Origin: Salvator merianae
Taxonomy: Eukaryota; Chordata; Lepidosauria; Squamata; Teiidae
Length of the DNA: 64,000 nt
Direction: 5' to 3'
NCBI GenBank assembly: GCA_003586115.2
Contig: QVOM02000072.1
Location: 2,818,361-2,882,360 of the forward strand
Under the pieces are notes generated by a model. It was given only the letters and a program-made list of their open reading frames with translations, did not search any database and was not told where the DNA came from. How positions within the stretch are numbered: the first letter of the stretch is position 1; the number at the start of each line of letters is the position of its first letter. This document shows, piece by piece, positions 45,973 to 56,517 of the stretch. A program made the translations under genes and the position numbers.

Positions 45973-47304
45973 AACAGAAGGAGGGGTCTCTTAACAATGA
46001 ACATTTCTTACAAGGGGAGCTTTACTTCTATCTCACATTCTTTTTTAAAAATGTTGTATTTTCTAGCCCTTATGGTTTGCCCCATTTCTGTACGCTAAGT
46101 TAGAATTCCAAAAAAGTAAATAAACTGAAAATGAGATAAAATTAATGTTTAGCAGATAAACTATCCAAGCTGATGGTAAAGTCTAAGACGCTGATCAGAT
46201 GGGCTGATGGAAGTATCAGCGACTTGTCACTGAAGCAACAGGCATAAAAAAATCCATAGTGAACATGACATATTAAATTATTCTGATTATATGCAAAAAA
46301 AAAGTCCCTAACTACCCAGAATGATCCATTAAACTGAAATGGAAAGTTTCAAGGGGACTGGTCTTTGAAACTGTGGGACTCTCCTGATGTCACGGGGAAA
46401 CGTCAACATTTTAAAAGAAAGCTGGAGTTTCCCTGCAGAGGCTGCTAGACTGATGCAATCTGAGCCAACAAGAGTTTGCGGAGTCCCTTGAATGAATTGG
46501 TTTCCCAAGGACTTGTGGCATGGAAACAATAAAAAGGAAAAAATACTGTGCCATCCCTTTTCCCATTGTTTTCACGTTGCTGCAGGTATCTGGGTTATCA
46601 ATAAAATGTTGTTCTCAGTGCAAATCATGCCAGATAGCATCAGCAGCAATGCATTGATGCTTTTGATAAATTGCAGGAATTACTGGACCTACTTAAAAGG
46701 AATCTGGATATTACATTGGGCCCGTCTGCCAGACCACCAGGATGCCAGAGTTGATGCTGCCACTAATACCACATCAGTAAAATCCCTCTGTTTTCTGTTT
46801 TTATAATTTGGCACTGTAGAACACCAGCAAAAAAAATATATTCACAGGTCCCTCTATATCTCTTTCAGAACATTTTAATGGGGCAAGCAGGAAATTAAGT
46901 AACGAAGAACACTTACATATTTTCCAAGCTATTTTTGTTATAGGTGATCTTTTTCTTCTTTTTCTTTTCCTCCTGAATAACTCTCCTCGGGCTCTGACTG
47001 GATGCCAGACGGGAGGGACAGCTATCACAGACAGTATCTTCTTCTGTTTTCTCAGGAGGCTTCAGGGAAAGAAGATGCACACTGATGCGGCTTCAGCACT
47101 CCTGACATTTCCCTCTCCTCACATCACTTCATCAAGTTTTATTTATGGGGGTGTAGGAGCTTTATGACTTGCAGACACGCATTGTCCTTCTTTCAGAGTC
47201 TTGAATGACTTTTTCATCCTGTCCTTCAGCCCATAAAAGGCTCCCAGCATGGCTTACAAACTGTCAGTAATGTACTGTAAGATTGTCCCTGCCTTTCAGA
47301 GTTA
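45973..47304. other. Unassigned DNA
   Basis: No feature I can support. Confidence 0.45.
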
Positions 47305-47815
47305 GGCTCCAGTCACACTTTATATTTATGAAGAATGGAGGCCATTTCAGGCCTCGGAGACAAGGTGCCAAAGTATATTTCTGGGTTTTTTGAAGAGTTT
47401 CCCGAATGGAATGGGACTATCCTGCAAACAGATAATCCCAGCACTGAGTCAGTTTCAGCCAGAAACGGACCGAGACAGAGGGCTGCCATCCAACTCAGCA
47501 GCAGCATGGAGGGCAGCCGGCAGGGAAGGGCCCAACCCCCCCCCCACGCTGACTCTCACTCCAGGAAGGGTTCAACCCTGCCACCCGAACACTCACTGAT
47601 GCTGCCACCCCAATACCCATTACCACTGCAACCCCCACACCACTGCTGCCATACCACACCAAGCCTTCTTGAATCCCCTTTATCTGGTAAAAGCTAAGCT
47701 TTAGTGTGGCAGTGGGAGCCTACCCCTGCCACCTGCTGCCCACCACCCACCTCCATGAACTGGATCCACGAAGGCTCAGCGTTGCATGGTGGTGACAGGG
47801 TAAGTGTGACCAGTC
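47305..47815. mobile_element. Probable Harbinger-like element
   Basis: The left end GGCTCCAGTCACACTTTATA follows TTA. The right end GGGTAAGTGTGACCAGTCC is its imperfect inverse. The interior is CA/CCC-rich. The right flank does not repeat TTA, so boundaries are tentative. Confidence 0.5.
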
Positions 47816-48294
47816 CATTCCAGGCTGAAAACATTCTGAGTTCCTGGTCCGTCTCTGGGATGGACTATCTTATAAGACTGTGACCGGGGCCTTAAAGGCA
47901 TCAGGAAGATGCAAATAGCAGCCTGATCTTCATATTGACTAGTTTCAGACTCAGAATGACCATGGAGGTTGTGCATACACCTACAGTTGTACACATTCTC
48001 CTGTTTCAGAGCTACAATAGGTAGATGAGAAGAGTCTACCAAAAAGCAAAAAACAAAGAAAGCCTGATAATAGCTAGGACATGAGAACAGTATTTCAGCT
48101 AGAACTGGCAGATGATAAAAAGTGAAAAGGAAAAGAAGAGTATGCAGTTGGTGACACCAGGGCCTCACTAGTATGCTTATGAATAAAATTATAAAAACCT
48201 TTTGTAAAGGAAGAAATTGTCAACTGAGGGTGTTTTTTTCCCTTTCCAAATAACTTCATTTATTCAATGTTAGAACCAGTGCAGATCTAGAACA
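47816..48294. other. Unassigned DNA
   Basis: No feature I can support. Confidence 0.4.
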
Positions 48295-48593
48295 TTTAGG
48301 TTGTCTTCAGGGATATAAAGAAGATCCCATGATCGCTTCATGCCGTCTTCCACCAGAAACATCCTGCAAAGCCCACCTGCATGTCCCCTGTGAGGTGACC
48401 TTGTATGCACCTTACCAGACATGGAGGTATGCAAAGCTATTATGGGAAACCCAGCATCACTGCTGGACTTCCTGTAATAATGATGCAGTGGATTCTGGGT
48501 GTGTTGCAACCCACATTGCATTGGGGAGGTCACGGTCATCCCAGTGCAATGCTAGGAGGATCACACAGTTTACCTGATGTCTGGAAGGTGCCT
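48295..48593. mobile_element. Hairpin-family relative with mini-hairpin
   Basis: CTATTATGGGAAACCCAGCATCACTGCTGGACTTCCTGTAATAATG (in two abutting halves at 48438-48483) is the clearest copy of the small inverted motif. The right end reads GATGTCTGGAAGGTGCC, the inverse of the CCTCCAGAC tip of the family. The left end is less certain. The large stem is absent. Confidence 0.5.
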
Positions 48594-49087
48594 TAGCAAT
48601 ATTAGGTATCTTAACTATAAAATGGAATAGATATAATTTTTATTTATCTTATGGGATCTGTAATTCCTTTATATGCTTCTTTTGTACTTGACCACTGTGA
48701 ATATGGAAACAATATACTTAAGTTTTTAAGGAATTATATTGATGTAGGAAATCTGCAGAAACATTCCTGCAGTTCTAAAGCATTTCAACACCCATCATCA
48801 ACTGTTTGTATTCAAGTACAGTGCTCAGAAGGAGAGCTTTCAGCTCTTTGTCTTGTGACTTTTTTCCAAATAGAAATCTCCCCAAAGTTACCAGTTGCCC
48901 TGAGCTTCAAGCCATACAGATAAATGCATAGCTGAAAATTCTGTTACATAGGACAAATTGCAGCTTGAGGGTGATATTTGAGTGGCATGAAAGAAATGTA
49001 TTAAACCTTCATTTGCAGCCTAATAATGCAGAAATGTTTCAACTGTTTGTATGCAAGGCATTCACAGCCTTTAGAATAAAATGTCTC
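48594..49087. other. Unassigned DNA
   Basis: No feature I can support. Confidence 0.4.
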
Positions 49088-49090
49088 TTA

Positions 49091-50051
49091 GGGTGTGTTC
49101 AGACAGGCTCTTTGGGTCGACTTCTGGGCGAAGCTAAGCTGGGGAGTCCATAAAGCTGTTCCTGGAAGTCAGCCTCGCAGCTCTCCACAGCAGCCTGGAG
49201 ACAATTCTTCTGTATTCCGCTGTACAGTGCTCTCCGGGTGACTTTTCCCCGTAAATTCCTCCCCCGTGCGAGTGGAGGAGGGATTCGGTGGAAGGGAGGT
49301 GGGATGCTGCTGACACTGCAGTCTCCCATTCGTTCAACCGAATAGCAAAGCGACCGTGTAATTGTTCAATCAGGGACAACTCGATTCACCATTTCAATGA
49401 GTACCTGGTGAAAAGGAGCTATGGAGCTCTTGCCACAAGCTGTGTATTAACAATAAAAGTTCCCACAGTGCTAACGAAGTGCCGAGGCGTCTCTTGGCAC
49501 CAAGTAAAAAGTGATTAATCTCCTAGACATTTCAAGCAAAGTAACTGAACGGGTAGCCGGTCCAACAGAGCTCTGAAATGGTGCTGACAGCTCCGTAGCT
49601 CCATTCCCACCATCTAGCGATGGAGCTCTCGGCACCATTCCAGTAACAACGTTGGAAGTATCCGCAGTGCTATCAACATTTGGGGTGAACCGGGAAGTAA
49701 CTGAACAGGTGGCTGATCACAGCATGGGCGTTAATTACGGTAGAAGCTGCCGCCATTTGGGGCAAACCAGGAAGTAGGTAGACAGTAAGAACAGGAACCA
49801 ATTGGAACAGAGAGACTCCGGAATCAGCCAATTGCACAGGCAGGAGGATGGACCAATGAGCGTAGTCCACCCATTGCTAACAAAGCTATTGCCTGGCTTC
49901 AAGTTGCCCATGGGAAGCTGTGTGGTGGGCAGAAATGGGCACTGAGACTTGTCCTTGGGGAGATGTAAAAACAAGGAAATTTGCTTGCACTTTCAGATAA
50001 GTCGTCTACTCTTTGGCATCCAGATAAAAACAGGTACGTGTGATCACACCC
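49091..50051. mobile_element. 961-bp Harbinger-like element with TTA target duplication
   Basis: The left end GGGTGTGTTCAGACAGGC and right end GTGTGATCACACCC are inverted. TTA flanks at 49088-49090 and 50052-50054. The interior repeats words such as CATTTGGGG(T/C)(G/A)AACC(G/A)GGAAGTA twice (about 49678 and 49755) and carries GAGCTC-rich palindromes. No transposase. Its left 100 bases match the element at 51825. Confidence 0.82.
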
Positions 50052-50057
50052 TTAGGC

Positions 50058-50366
50058 CANCTGGCGTAGCAAGGGGGGGCGTGGGGGGCGGTGCGCACTG
50101 GGTGGCGCCTTGTTGGGGGCGGCGCCCGCCTTTGAGTTGGGCCCTCCCGCCCGCCCTGCGTCAGGTTTGCCTATAGTCGGCTTACCGGCACGTCCGCCGC
50201 TCGCTCGCCCCCCCCGCCGCTCGCTCGCTCACTGTGCTGGCTGGCGTGCGCGCGCGCGGCCATCATCACAGCGGCAGCAGGAGTAGGCAGCTGCAGGGCG
50301 GGGCGCCCTGCTCAGCTGCCGCCGTTTGGTCCGCCCCGGGTGGCGGAACATGTAGCTATGCCGCTG
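50058..50366. mobile_element. 309-bp GC-rich hAT-like MITE with 8-bp target duplication
   Basis: It starts CANCTGGCGTAGCAAGG and ends AGCTATGCCGCTG. The inverse of that end, CAGCGGCATAGCT, matches the CAG...GGCGTAGC tip common in vertebrate hAT elements. CCTTAGGC is repeated exactly at 50050-50057 and 50367-50374. The interior is very GC-rich (GCTCGCTCGC, GCGCGCGCG), so its CpG density is not a host promoter. The only undetermined base, N at 50060, is the third base of the tip; the inverse end suggests G. Confidence 0.85.
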
Positions 50367-50371
50367 CCTTA

Positions 50372-50786
50372 GGCTGCATCCAGATGGGGGAATATAGAGC
50401 CAATATGGCACCACTATGGTGGGATTGCCATATGGATCTGGGAGAACCCTACCATAGCCACGCTATATCCCCCCCAAACACACTGGTGCCTATTTCAGGA
50501 AAACCCAACTCTTGAGGTGTGTTCTCCCAAAGTAGCACTAAAACCTATGTTGTAGATGGAGGTGCCATTGTGCAGGCCGAAAAGATGGCTGGGTATGTGC
50601 AGTGGTCGAGATCATACACTTCCGGGTATTCTGTACCAGCAAAATACCCAGAAGTGTGCGACCCCCAAAACCGCAAAGACAGCATGGTCCCCTGCGCTGT
50701 CAGGACAACAGGTGATTATTCTGGAGAGGCTTTTCTCCAGAATATTGCCTGTTTGTGTTTTATTCAGCTGGCGTCTGGAGCCAGCC
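50372..50786. mobile_element. 415-bp Harbinger-like element with TTA target duplication
   Basis: The left end GGCTGCATCCAGATGGG and right end GCGTCTGGAGCCAGCC are inverted. TTA flanks at 50369-50371 and 50787-50789. The left TTA lies inside the right copy of the hAT duplication. The interior includes GATTATTCTGGAGAGGC/TCTCCAGAATATTGCC complements. The tip resembles the right end of the 29.1-kb MITE (CATCTGGATGCAGCC). Confidence 0.85.
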
Positions 50787-50789
50787 TTA

Positions 50790-51500
50790 GAATGACAATC
50801 TTCCTCTTTCCCCAAATCCTCCACTCAGAATTCAGTGTTCAGGACTTCAGAATTAGACAATACTTAAATTTAATATATACTTAAATATATACAAGAGTTA
50901 CAACCTTTTATTTCTACCACTCTGGTTTTGTTTCCCCTTTGTGCTCAGCTACATTCTTCAATGCTACTTAATATAAGTATGAAAAACAAAATAACGTGTT
51001 TTGAGTCTTTTAATTTGTTACATCAGCTTCAATATGGGTTGAGCATCTTGACTTCTTTCCATGCATTTTTAAATATGTTGGCAAATGTAGCAACTAGAAT
51101 AGCAGGAACATGCTTCTAAGCAAGTCAGGAAGTTCACAGAGGTTAAAAAAATGAATACTCCAGCACATGAAGTGACTCATTTCTTACATAACCAGAGGCA
51201 CAGGTGATGTGATGTCAGGGAATTTGACTTAGTTTTCTGGGACTGATGTCATCTAATCCCGTTATCTCATGACTCACTGTACCTGGGACAGGTATAGCCC
51301 TTTGCCCCTGAGCAAGAACAAGCATAGTCACACTATACATTTGGCAGATAACAGCATCAATCCACAAAATCTTGTTCTTTCATGTACATGTGAACTTAGC
51401 GCTAAGATGGTTTAAAAAGCCTACAAAGGGTTTATTTAATTCTTGGTTAAGCTTCACACATTCTAAGTTCAAAAAACTGATATGGGGGGAGTGGTGAATT
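50790..51500. other. Unassigned AT-rich DNA
   Basis: No feature I can support. Confidence 0.4.
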
Positions 51501-51730
51501 GGGGTGTCCCCAGACACAGGTTAAAATCCATGATTCTCCTGGAACTATATTAGGAATGCCACATTTATCTGCTCACTCCTTGCATTATTGTTCCTGTTCC
51601 AAATACCGAGAACATTATCCAAGTGTGGCAAAAAAAAAAAAAGAAGAAGAAGAAAGGGAAGTGGGCAGGTGCCTGGCTGACATCCGGGTATTTGGAACAG
51701 GGGAAGTAATGCAAACAGTCAGCTCCAGGT
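51501..51730. mobile_element. Hairpin DNA element, copy 3, right end missing
   Basis: The left part GTCCCCAGACACAGGTTAAAATCC...TATTAGGAATGCCACAT matches copies 1 and 2. The large stem pairs about 51575-51629 with 51669-51715: TTGCATTA, CCTGTTCCAAATACC and the GGC foot face their complements around an A/GAA-rich loop. CAAATACC is shared with copy 1. The rest of the stem is its own. The small hairpin and right terminus are lost. Confidence 0.65.
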
Positions 51731-51824
51731 CTTGTTTTTACTGCCTGTATACAGCTTCTCCATCTGTGGCTGCAAAGTATATAATCAATCTGATTTCAGT
51801 ATTGACCATCTAGTGATGTCCATG

Positions 51825-52686
51825 GGTGTGATCAGACGGGCTATTTTGGTCGACCTCTGGTCTCACAGAAGCTGCAGCATTCATAAAGCTCTTTGGGAAA
51901 ACCGCCTCTGCGCCTCTCCAAGGCTGCCTGGGTCGGCTCTTCTATATTCGACTTTTCTGTGTTTTTGGGTCGCCTTGGAGAGCACCTCAACCAATCAGAG
52001 CCTTGCAGGAACCCGTGGGACAATAGCACAAGAAGGGAGGGGGCGAGCGAGCTCTTGCCGGGCAGGGAAACTTTTCAAACTCCCTGCCTTCTCTACATAA
52101 AAAAAGACTTTAGTAGCAAGGCGTGGGAGAAAGCCCCTCGCTACTAAAGTCCAGTGTGCTTTTTTAATTATAGAAGGCAAGGGGTTTGAAAGTTTCCCTG
52201 TGCCAGCAAATCTCTCCCTCCCCTTTTCTCCCCGTGCCGGCAAATCTCTCCCTCTGCTCAGTTCAACTGAGGCATCCACTTCCTGCCTCTCTGCAGAAGG
52301 AGTTTCCATTCAAGTCCTTAACTGCCAGGGTTTTCCCCTTTCCAAAGGAAACATCTCCCTCTCTGCCCTCTGCTTTGCCTCTCTGCCCTCTGCTCCAGTT
52401 CTCTGAGGCTTCGGTGAACAGGAGAATAAGGGAGAGAGTGAATGGGAGAATAAGGAAGATGGTGAACCAGAGAAAACCCTGGCAGTTAAGGAGTTAACAA
52501 CTTGAGGAACCGCTTTAGCAGAGAGGTAGGGAGTGGCCAACCAGTGAGCAACTTCCTTTGCGGGTTATGACCTTTGATTGGTAAATTGCCTCATCGGGTA
52601 AGTGTATGGCTTTTTTCCTGTGCACCCAAGAATTATTCGCTCCTTTTATGCAGGCGATTTCAAAAATCGCTAGTCTGAACACAGCC
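51825..52686. mobile_element. 862-bp Harbinger-like element with two nested hairpins
   Basis: The left end GGTGTGATCAGACGGGC and right end TAGTCTGAACACAGCC are inverted, with CATG at both flanks (51821-51824, 52687-52690). If the ends are moved one base, a 3-bp ATG duplication fits as well. One inner hairpin pairs GGAAACTTTTCAAACTCCCTGCC...ACTTTAGTAGC with its complement around 52135. A second pairs TTAACTGCCAGGGTTTTCCC (about 52318) with GAGAAAACCCTGGCAGTTAA (about 52470). The left 100 bases match the 49.09-kb element. Confidence 0.75.
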
Positions 52687-52825
52687 CATGTGTAAAGCTG
52701 CCTTCTGGGCTGTTGGAAAATGAGTGTTTGTTACAACCAGTAAGTTATCTTAACAAAACTCTACTTCATTTTGAGCTCCAAGGCCAAACTTGCCTGCTGT
52801 TCCAGCTATCTTTTGATCTTCTAGT
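52687..52825. other. Unassigned DNA
   Basis: Short stretch with a small duplication (CTAGTCCCTTCTAGTCCC) at its right edge. Confidence 0.4.
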
Positions 52826-52829
52826 CCCT

Positions 52830-53520
52830 TCTAGTCCCTTATGACGAAAATGATATCTTTTTTTGGTGTTAGTTCTAGAAGGTATTGTAGGTCTTCATGG
52901 AACTGGCCAACTTCAGCCTTTTTGGCATCAGTGGTTGGGGTATGACTTCAGTTACTGTGACACTGAATGGTTTCAATGGATTCAACAGAAGTCATTCTGT
53001 CATTTTTGAGATTATATCCCAGTACTGCTCTTCTTACCCTTTTATTTACCATGAGGGCTACTCCGTTCCTTCTGAGGGATTCTTGCCCACAGTAGTATAT
53101 ATAATGGTCATCTGAATTAAATTCACTCATTCCTGTCCATTTTAGTTCACCGACTCCCAAGATGTCAATGGCATCTTTGCCATCTCACGTTTGACAACTT
53201 CCAGCTTACCTTGGTTCATACATCTTACTTTCCAGGTTCCTAGGCAATATTGTTCTTTACAACACTGGACTTTCCTTCTACCATGAGACACACCCATAGC
53301 TGAGTGTCCTTTCAACTTTGGCCCAGTTGCTTCACTCTTTCTGGAGCTACTTATATTTGCCCGCCACTCTTTCTCAGTAATACATTGGACACCTTCCGAC
53401 CTGAGCAGCTCATCTTCAGATGACATATCTTCAGCATTGTAAACTGTCCATGGGTTTTTTTTTTTAGCAAGAATAATGGAGTGGTTTACCATTTCCTTCT
53501 CAGTGGTGTTCAATTATCAA
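52830..53520 (-). pseudogene. RTE-BovB LINE, 5' end and endonuclease part
   Basis: The minus strand reads MSSEDELLRSEGVQ, then KVQCCKEQYCLGTWKVRCMNQGKLEVVK, then after one frameshift ELKWTGMSEFNSDDHYIYYCGQESLRRNGVALMVNKRV. After further frame changes it reads VTEVIPQP, FHEDLQ and ELTPKKDIIFVI in broken form. This is the apurinic-type endonuclease of BovB, with the catalytic Glu of the ELKW block kept. The following D-N motif is disrupted. The reverse transcriptase and 3' end are missing. Residue identity to remembered BovB sequences is high, so the copy is relatively young. BovB is known for horizontal transfer between vertebrates. Confidence 0.9.
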
Positions 53521-54130
53521 CTCCTAATTTGTTATAGAGCTGCAAAAACATGGTCAGTAAGGAAATGAAATGCTCCTACCCTTGCACCTCAAAATAGATT
53601 TGAAGATATTTTGTTTTTTAAGTCCTCTGATGAAAACTAAGGGTTTATGCATTACATTTTAATGCATGTCGCCTACCCTCCAAACTAAAGGCTTCACCAC
53701 CATCCCAAAACTTGAGTCACCCTGTAGGACAAAGGGGTAGTTCCATCTGAGCCATCATAGCACTGGGCTTCATTTGAGGACCTGCTGCCTCCTTATCCAT
53801 TAAAAATACTCATTTGAATGAATAAGAAGGGAGCGTGCTCAGTAATACAAATGCTTAAAATGCTAAGAATTGTGGTGAGAGCCAGGGCCCATTCATACTA
53901 ATTAGGTTTGCATTCTACATCCCAAATATGGCTATTTCCTGCAGTTTTCTTCAATATGGTGAAATATTACCAAACTGCCCAGAGCATGCACTTTGGATAA
54001 ACACCATGGAAACTGCAGGGGGTGTTGTGCAAAGTGCAGATGACATCATGCGCAGTTTGAGCGACTTTTTTCCAAACTTTTCTCAACATGTTAATGTTAT
54101 CTGCAGTTTTGCATAACCAACAGGAGTATC
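53521..54130. other. Unassigned DNA
   Basis: No feature I can support. Confidence 0.4.
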
Positions 54131-54132
54131 AG

Positions 54133-54399
54133 TGGGTAGCTTTAAGAAAGGGTTAGACAATTCATAGAGAACAGGTGTATTCAGGGATACTAGAAGAGAT
54201 GCCTAGATACTATCTTCGAGTTGGAGAGATAGGTGGGTGCCTCTAAAGACCACCTGTAGGGAATCAAGAGCAGATGAGGGTTTCGCCTTCATCTTCTGCT
54301 TCAGAATGTCAAGAAGCAAGTGGTGGCCCACCATGCGTGATGGGACGCTGAACTAGATGAGCTGTGGCCTGATCCAGCAGGGTTTCTCTTATGTTCTTA
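54133..54399 (+). mobile_element. CR1/L3-type LINE 3' end
   Basis: Starting at TTTAAGAAAGGGTTAGACAA and ending CCTGATCCAGCAGGGTTTCTCTTATGTTCTTA, it follows the 20.9-21.15 kb copy block by block. No coding part is left. Confidence 0.8.
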
Positions 54400-56110
54400 A
54401 CATTATTTATAAATGTTGCCATTGGGATGGCATGAAACCATTATGCTAATTGAAAAGAAACTTTTGCACCAATGTCGTTTTCTCAGTCACACATCATTCA
54501 GTGATATCATTAATCCTTTTGTTTTTGTCCTTTTGCCCCACTGCACAAAATCCATGTGAAGATGCACAGATATGCAATTTATTGCTTGGAGACTTCATTG
54601 TACAGCTCCCTCTGCATTTCCCAGAACCCAAATAATTCTAGCTTTACAAAATTGAACTGAGAATTTACACCATATGTAAAGAGCTCTATTATTGATTAGT
54701 TCCAGTTCATCTTCAGTGGTGTCAGATTTGATCACAATACTTAAAATCAGAGTCAGCTTTAGAGTGGTGCAAGCAGTGTGGCCACACAGAGTACCCAGCC
54801 ATGCCCCACTCACAGGCCAATAATTGCCCCACACCAGGCTACCAGCATACTGCAGCCAATGGATGTGCAGCTTGCCCATGGCTATCCTAGGCCTCAGCTC
54901 CAGGCTGCAGTCCTGCCTGCCCTCAGCCCTACCCCAGCCTGGGGATCCGACACTGCCCTCTTGCTCTGAGTGCTTGATCTACTCCAGTCATCCCTACAGG
55001 AAACTGTATGAAAGGTGTTTTCAATCTATGTCTATCAAAAGGTATTCTCAATAAAACCAATACTTTCATACTGTATTTGTGACTGAGACTATCACAAAGC
55101 TTGACTGCTTCATACAGGTCAAGATAAAAATGCCCTGTCAGGTCAAACCAGTGACCCATCTAGTCACTTACATAAGAGAGCTCTAGATCACAGTAATACA
55201 TTTTCCCAGAAGTTGCTTCTACAGGTAGAAGCAAGAGGGAACATAGAATTGTATGGAGGCAAACAGCATGATCCAACACATCCACTCAAAATAAGTCCCA
55301 AAGCAGATGAAGTGAGCTTGCTCCTAAGAAAATGGTTATCACTTTTGCACCCTAAGTATCTTCTATATGGCATTTAATCAGTTTACAGTCCATCTTCAGT
55401 TCCCACTGGCCCGACATGATTTTGCCTTTCCATAGTTTTTTGGGACTAAATTGCCAAAATCAGAACTACTTTGCATTTGGAATAAGGGAGTTCTCAGGCT
55501 GATTCAGATCCTTAGCCTGTTTTACTTTGCAATGGGTGAATGTGCAAGTAGACTATTTGGAAGGGGACCATACTTTTGGAGGACGTGCAGAGGGAGGGAT
55601 CCTCATTACCTGCCATCCAATGACAGACTTTATTGTGGGCCTTGTACTCAGGAGGGTAAGAATGTCACAATTGGGGTGGGAAGAGAGAACAGCACCTGGC
55701 ATATATTGCCTGGTTTCTGCCATGTTGTCCTCTTTCACACTTTCAAACTGATTTTTTTACTGTTTGAATTTTTTAACAAAACAGAAGACACAGTGGAAGC
55801 TATCTTTCATTTACCTTGGGCAACACCTTGTTTTATAGGTGGCTGGGCACCACAGTCCACTCTCAAAATACATACCTCCTCCTTCCTCTCCCATCTCTGC
55901 AAGAAGGACAATATTTCTCCAGTTTCCTTTCTCTCCCAGGTGTGCAAGAAGAAGGACACTATGTTTCTTCTATTTTCCTTTGACAATGCACAAGCGAAAC
56001 ATTTCCTTTCATTAAAAGAGGACTTTTAAGAACATTCCTTTTGAACCAGAATTTTATTTACTTAGGTATAGAAGAGGGAAACTTTGATAATGTTAATGTT
56101 TTAATTCAAA
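54400..56110. other. Unassigned DNA; holds the longest open frame of the window
   Basis: A 192-codon plus-strand frame (55451-56029) has no recognisable domain. Near its end it includes a short tandem duplication: CCTCTCCCATCTCTGCAAGAAGGACA then TCTCTCCCAGGTGTGCAAGAAG, about 48 bases apart. A short L3-like word (GTCAGGTCAAACCAGTGACCC) lies near 55138. I do not call a gene. Confidence 0.45.
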
Positions 56111-56114
56111 ACAT

Positions 56115-56517
56115 GGTCACTACAGAATTGTCTGTGCACAAAAATGGAAAGGAGACAAAATACCTACAGTAGACGACTGGTTGATTAAAATGATGGATCT
56201 CACAGAGATGAACAAATTGACTAACTTATTGAGAAACCAGACTGTGGATAACTTTGTTAAAAATTGGTAACCCTTTATTGACTTTCTACAAGAATTAAAG
56301 AATGAGTTCGTTATCGCTGAATTTGAAGAATAAAGATGAAAAGAGACAGTTCAGAAGAAGGGAGACCAGGAGGGGCAAGAAAAAAGAAATCCAGAAAAAA
56401 ACTTTGAAGGAGGGGAGAAGCCAAAATATAATGAACAAAGGTTGTCTATATGAACACACCCATTTGGGAATAAGATATATGTTTTATGTATTTCAAAATA
56501 AAATAAAATTTAAAAAG
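56115..56517 (+). mobile_element. L1 3' end
   Basis: The plus strand reads CAQKWKGDKIPTVDDW, LIKMMDLTEMNKLTNLLRNQ and VDNFVKNW, with FIDFLQELKNEF after a stop. This is the final block of L1 ORF2. A purine-rich stretch (GAAAAGAGACAGTTCAG...) and a tail with TCAAAATAAAATAAAATT close it. The frame is nearly open, so the piece is moderately young. No target duplication is found. Confidence 0.78.

Noticed and set aside
50060..50366. CpG island marking another host promoter
   Set aside because: The GC-rich block coincides exactly with a hAT-like element bounded by inverted ends and an 8-bp duplication.
55451..56029. Longest open frame of the window (192 codons) as a new gene
   Set aside because: It has no domain, signal, conserved motif or visible splice context, lies in transposon-rich DNA, and part of it is a short tandem duplication. 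Expression data or conservation would be needed.
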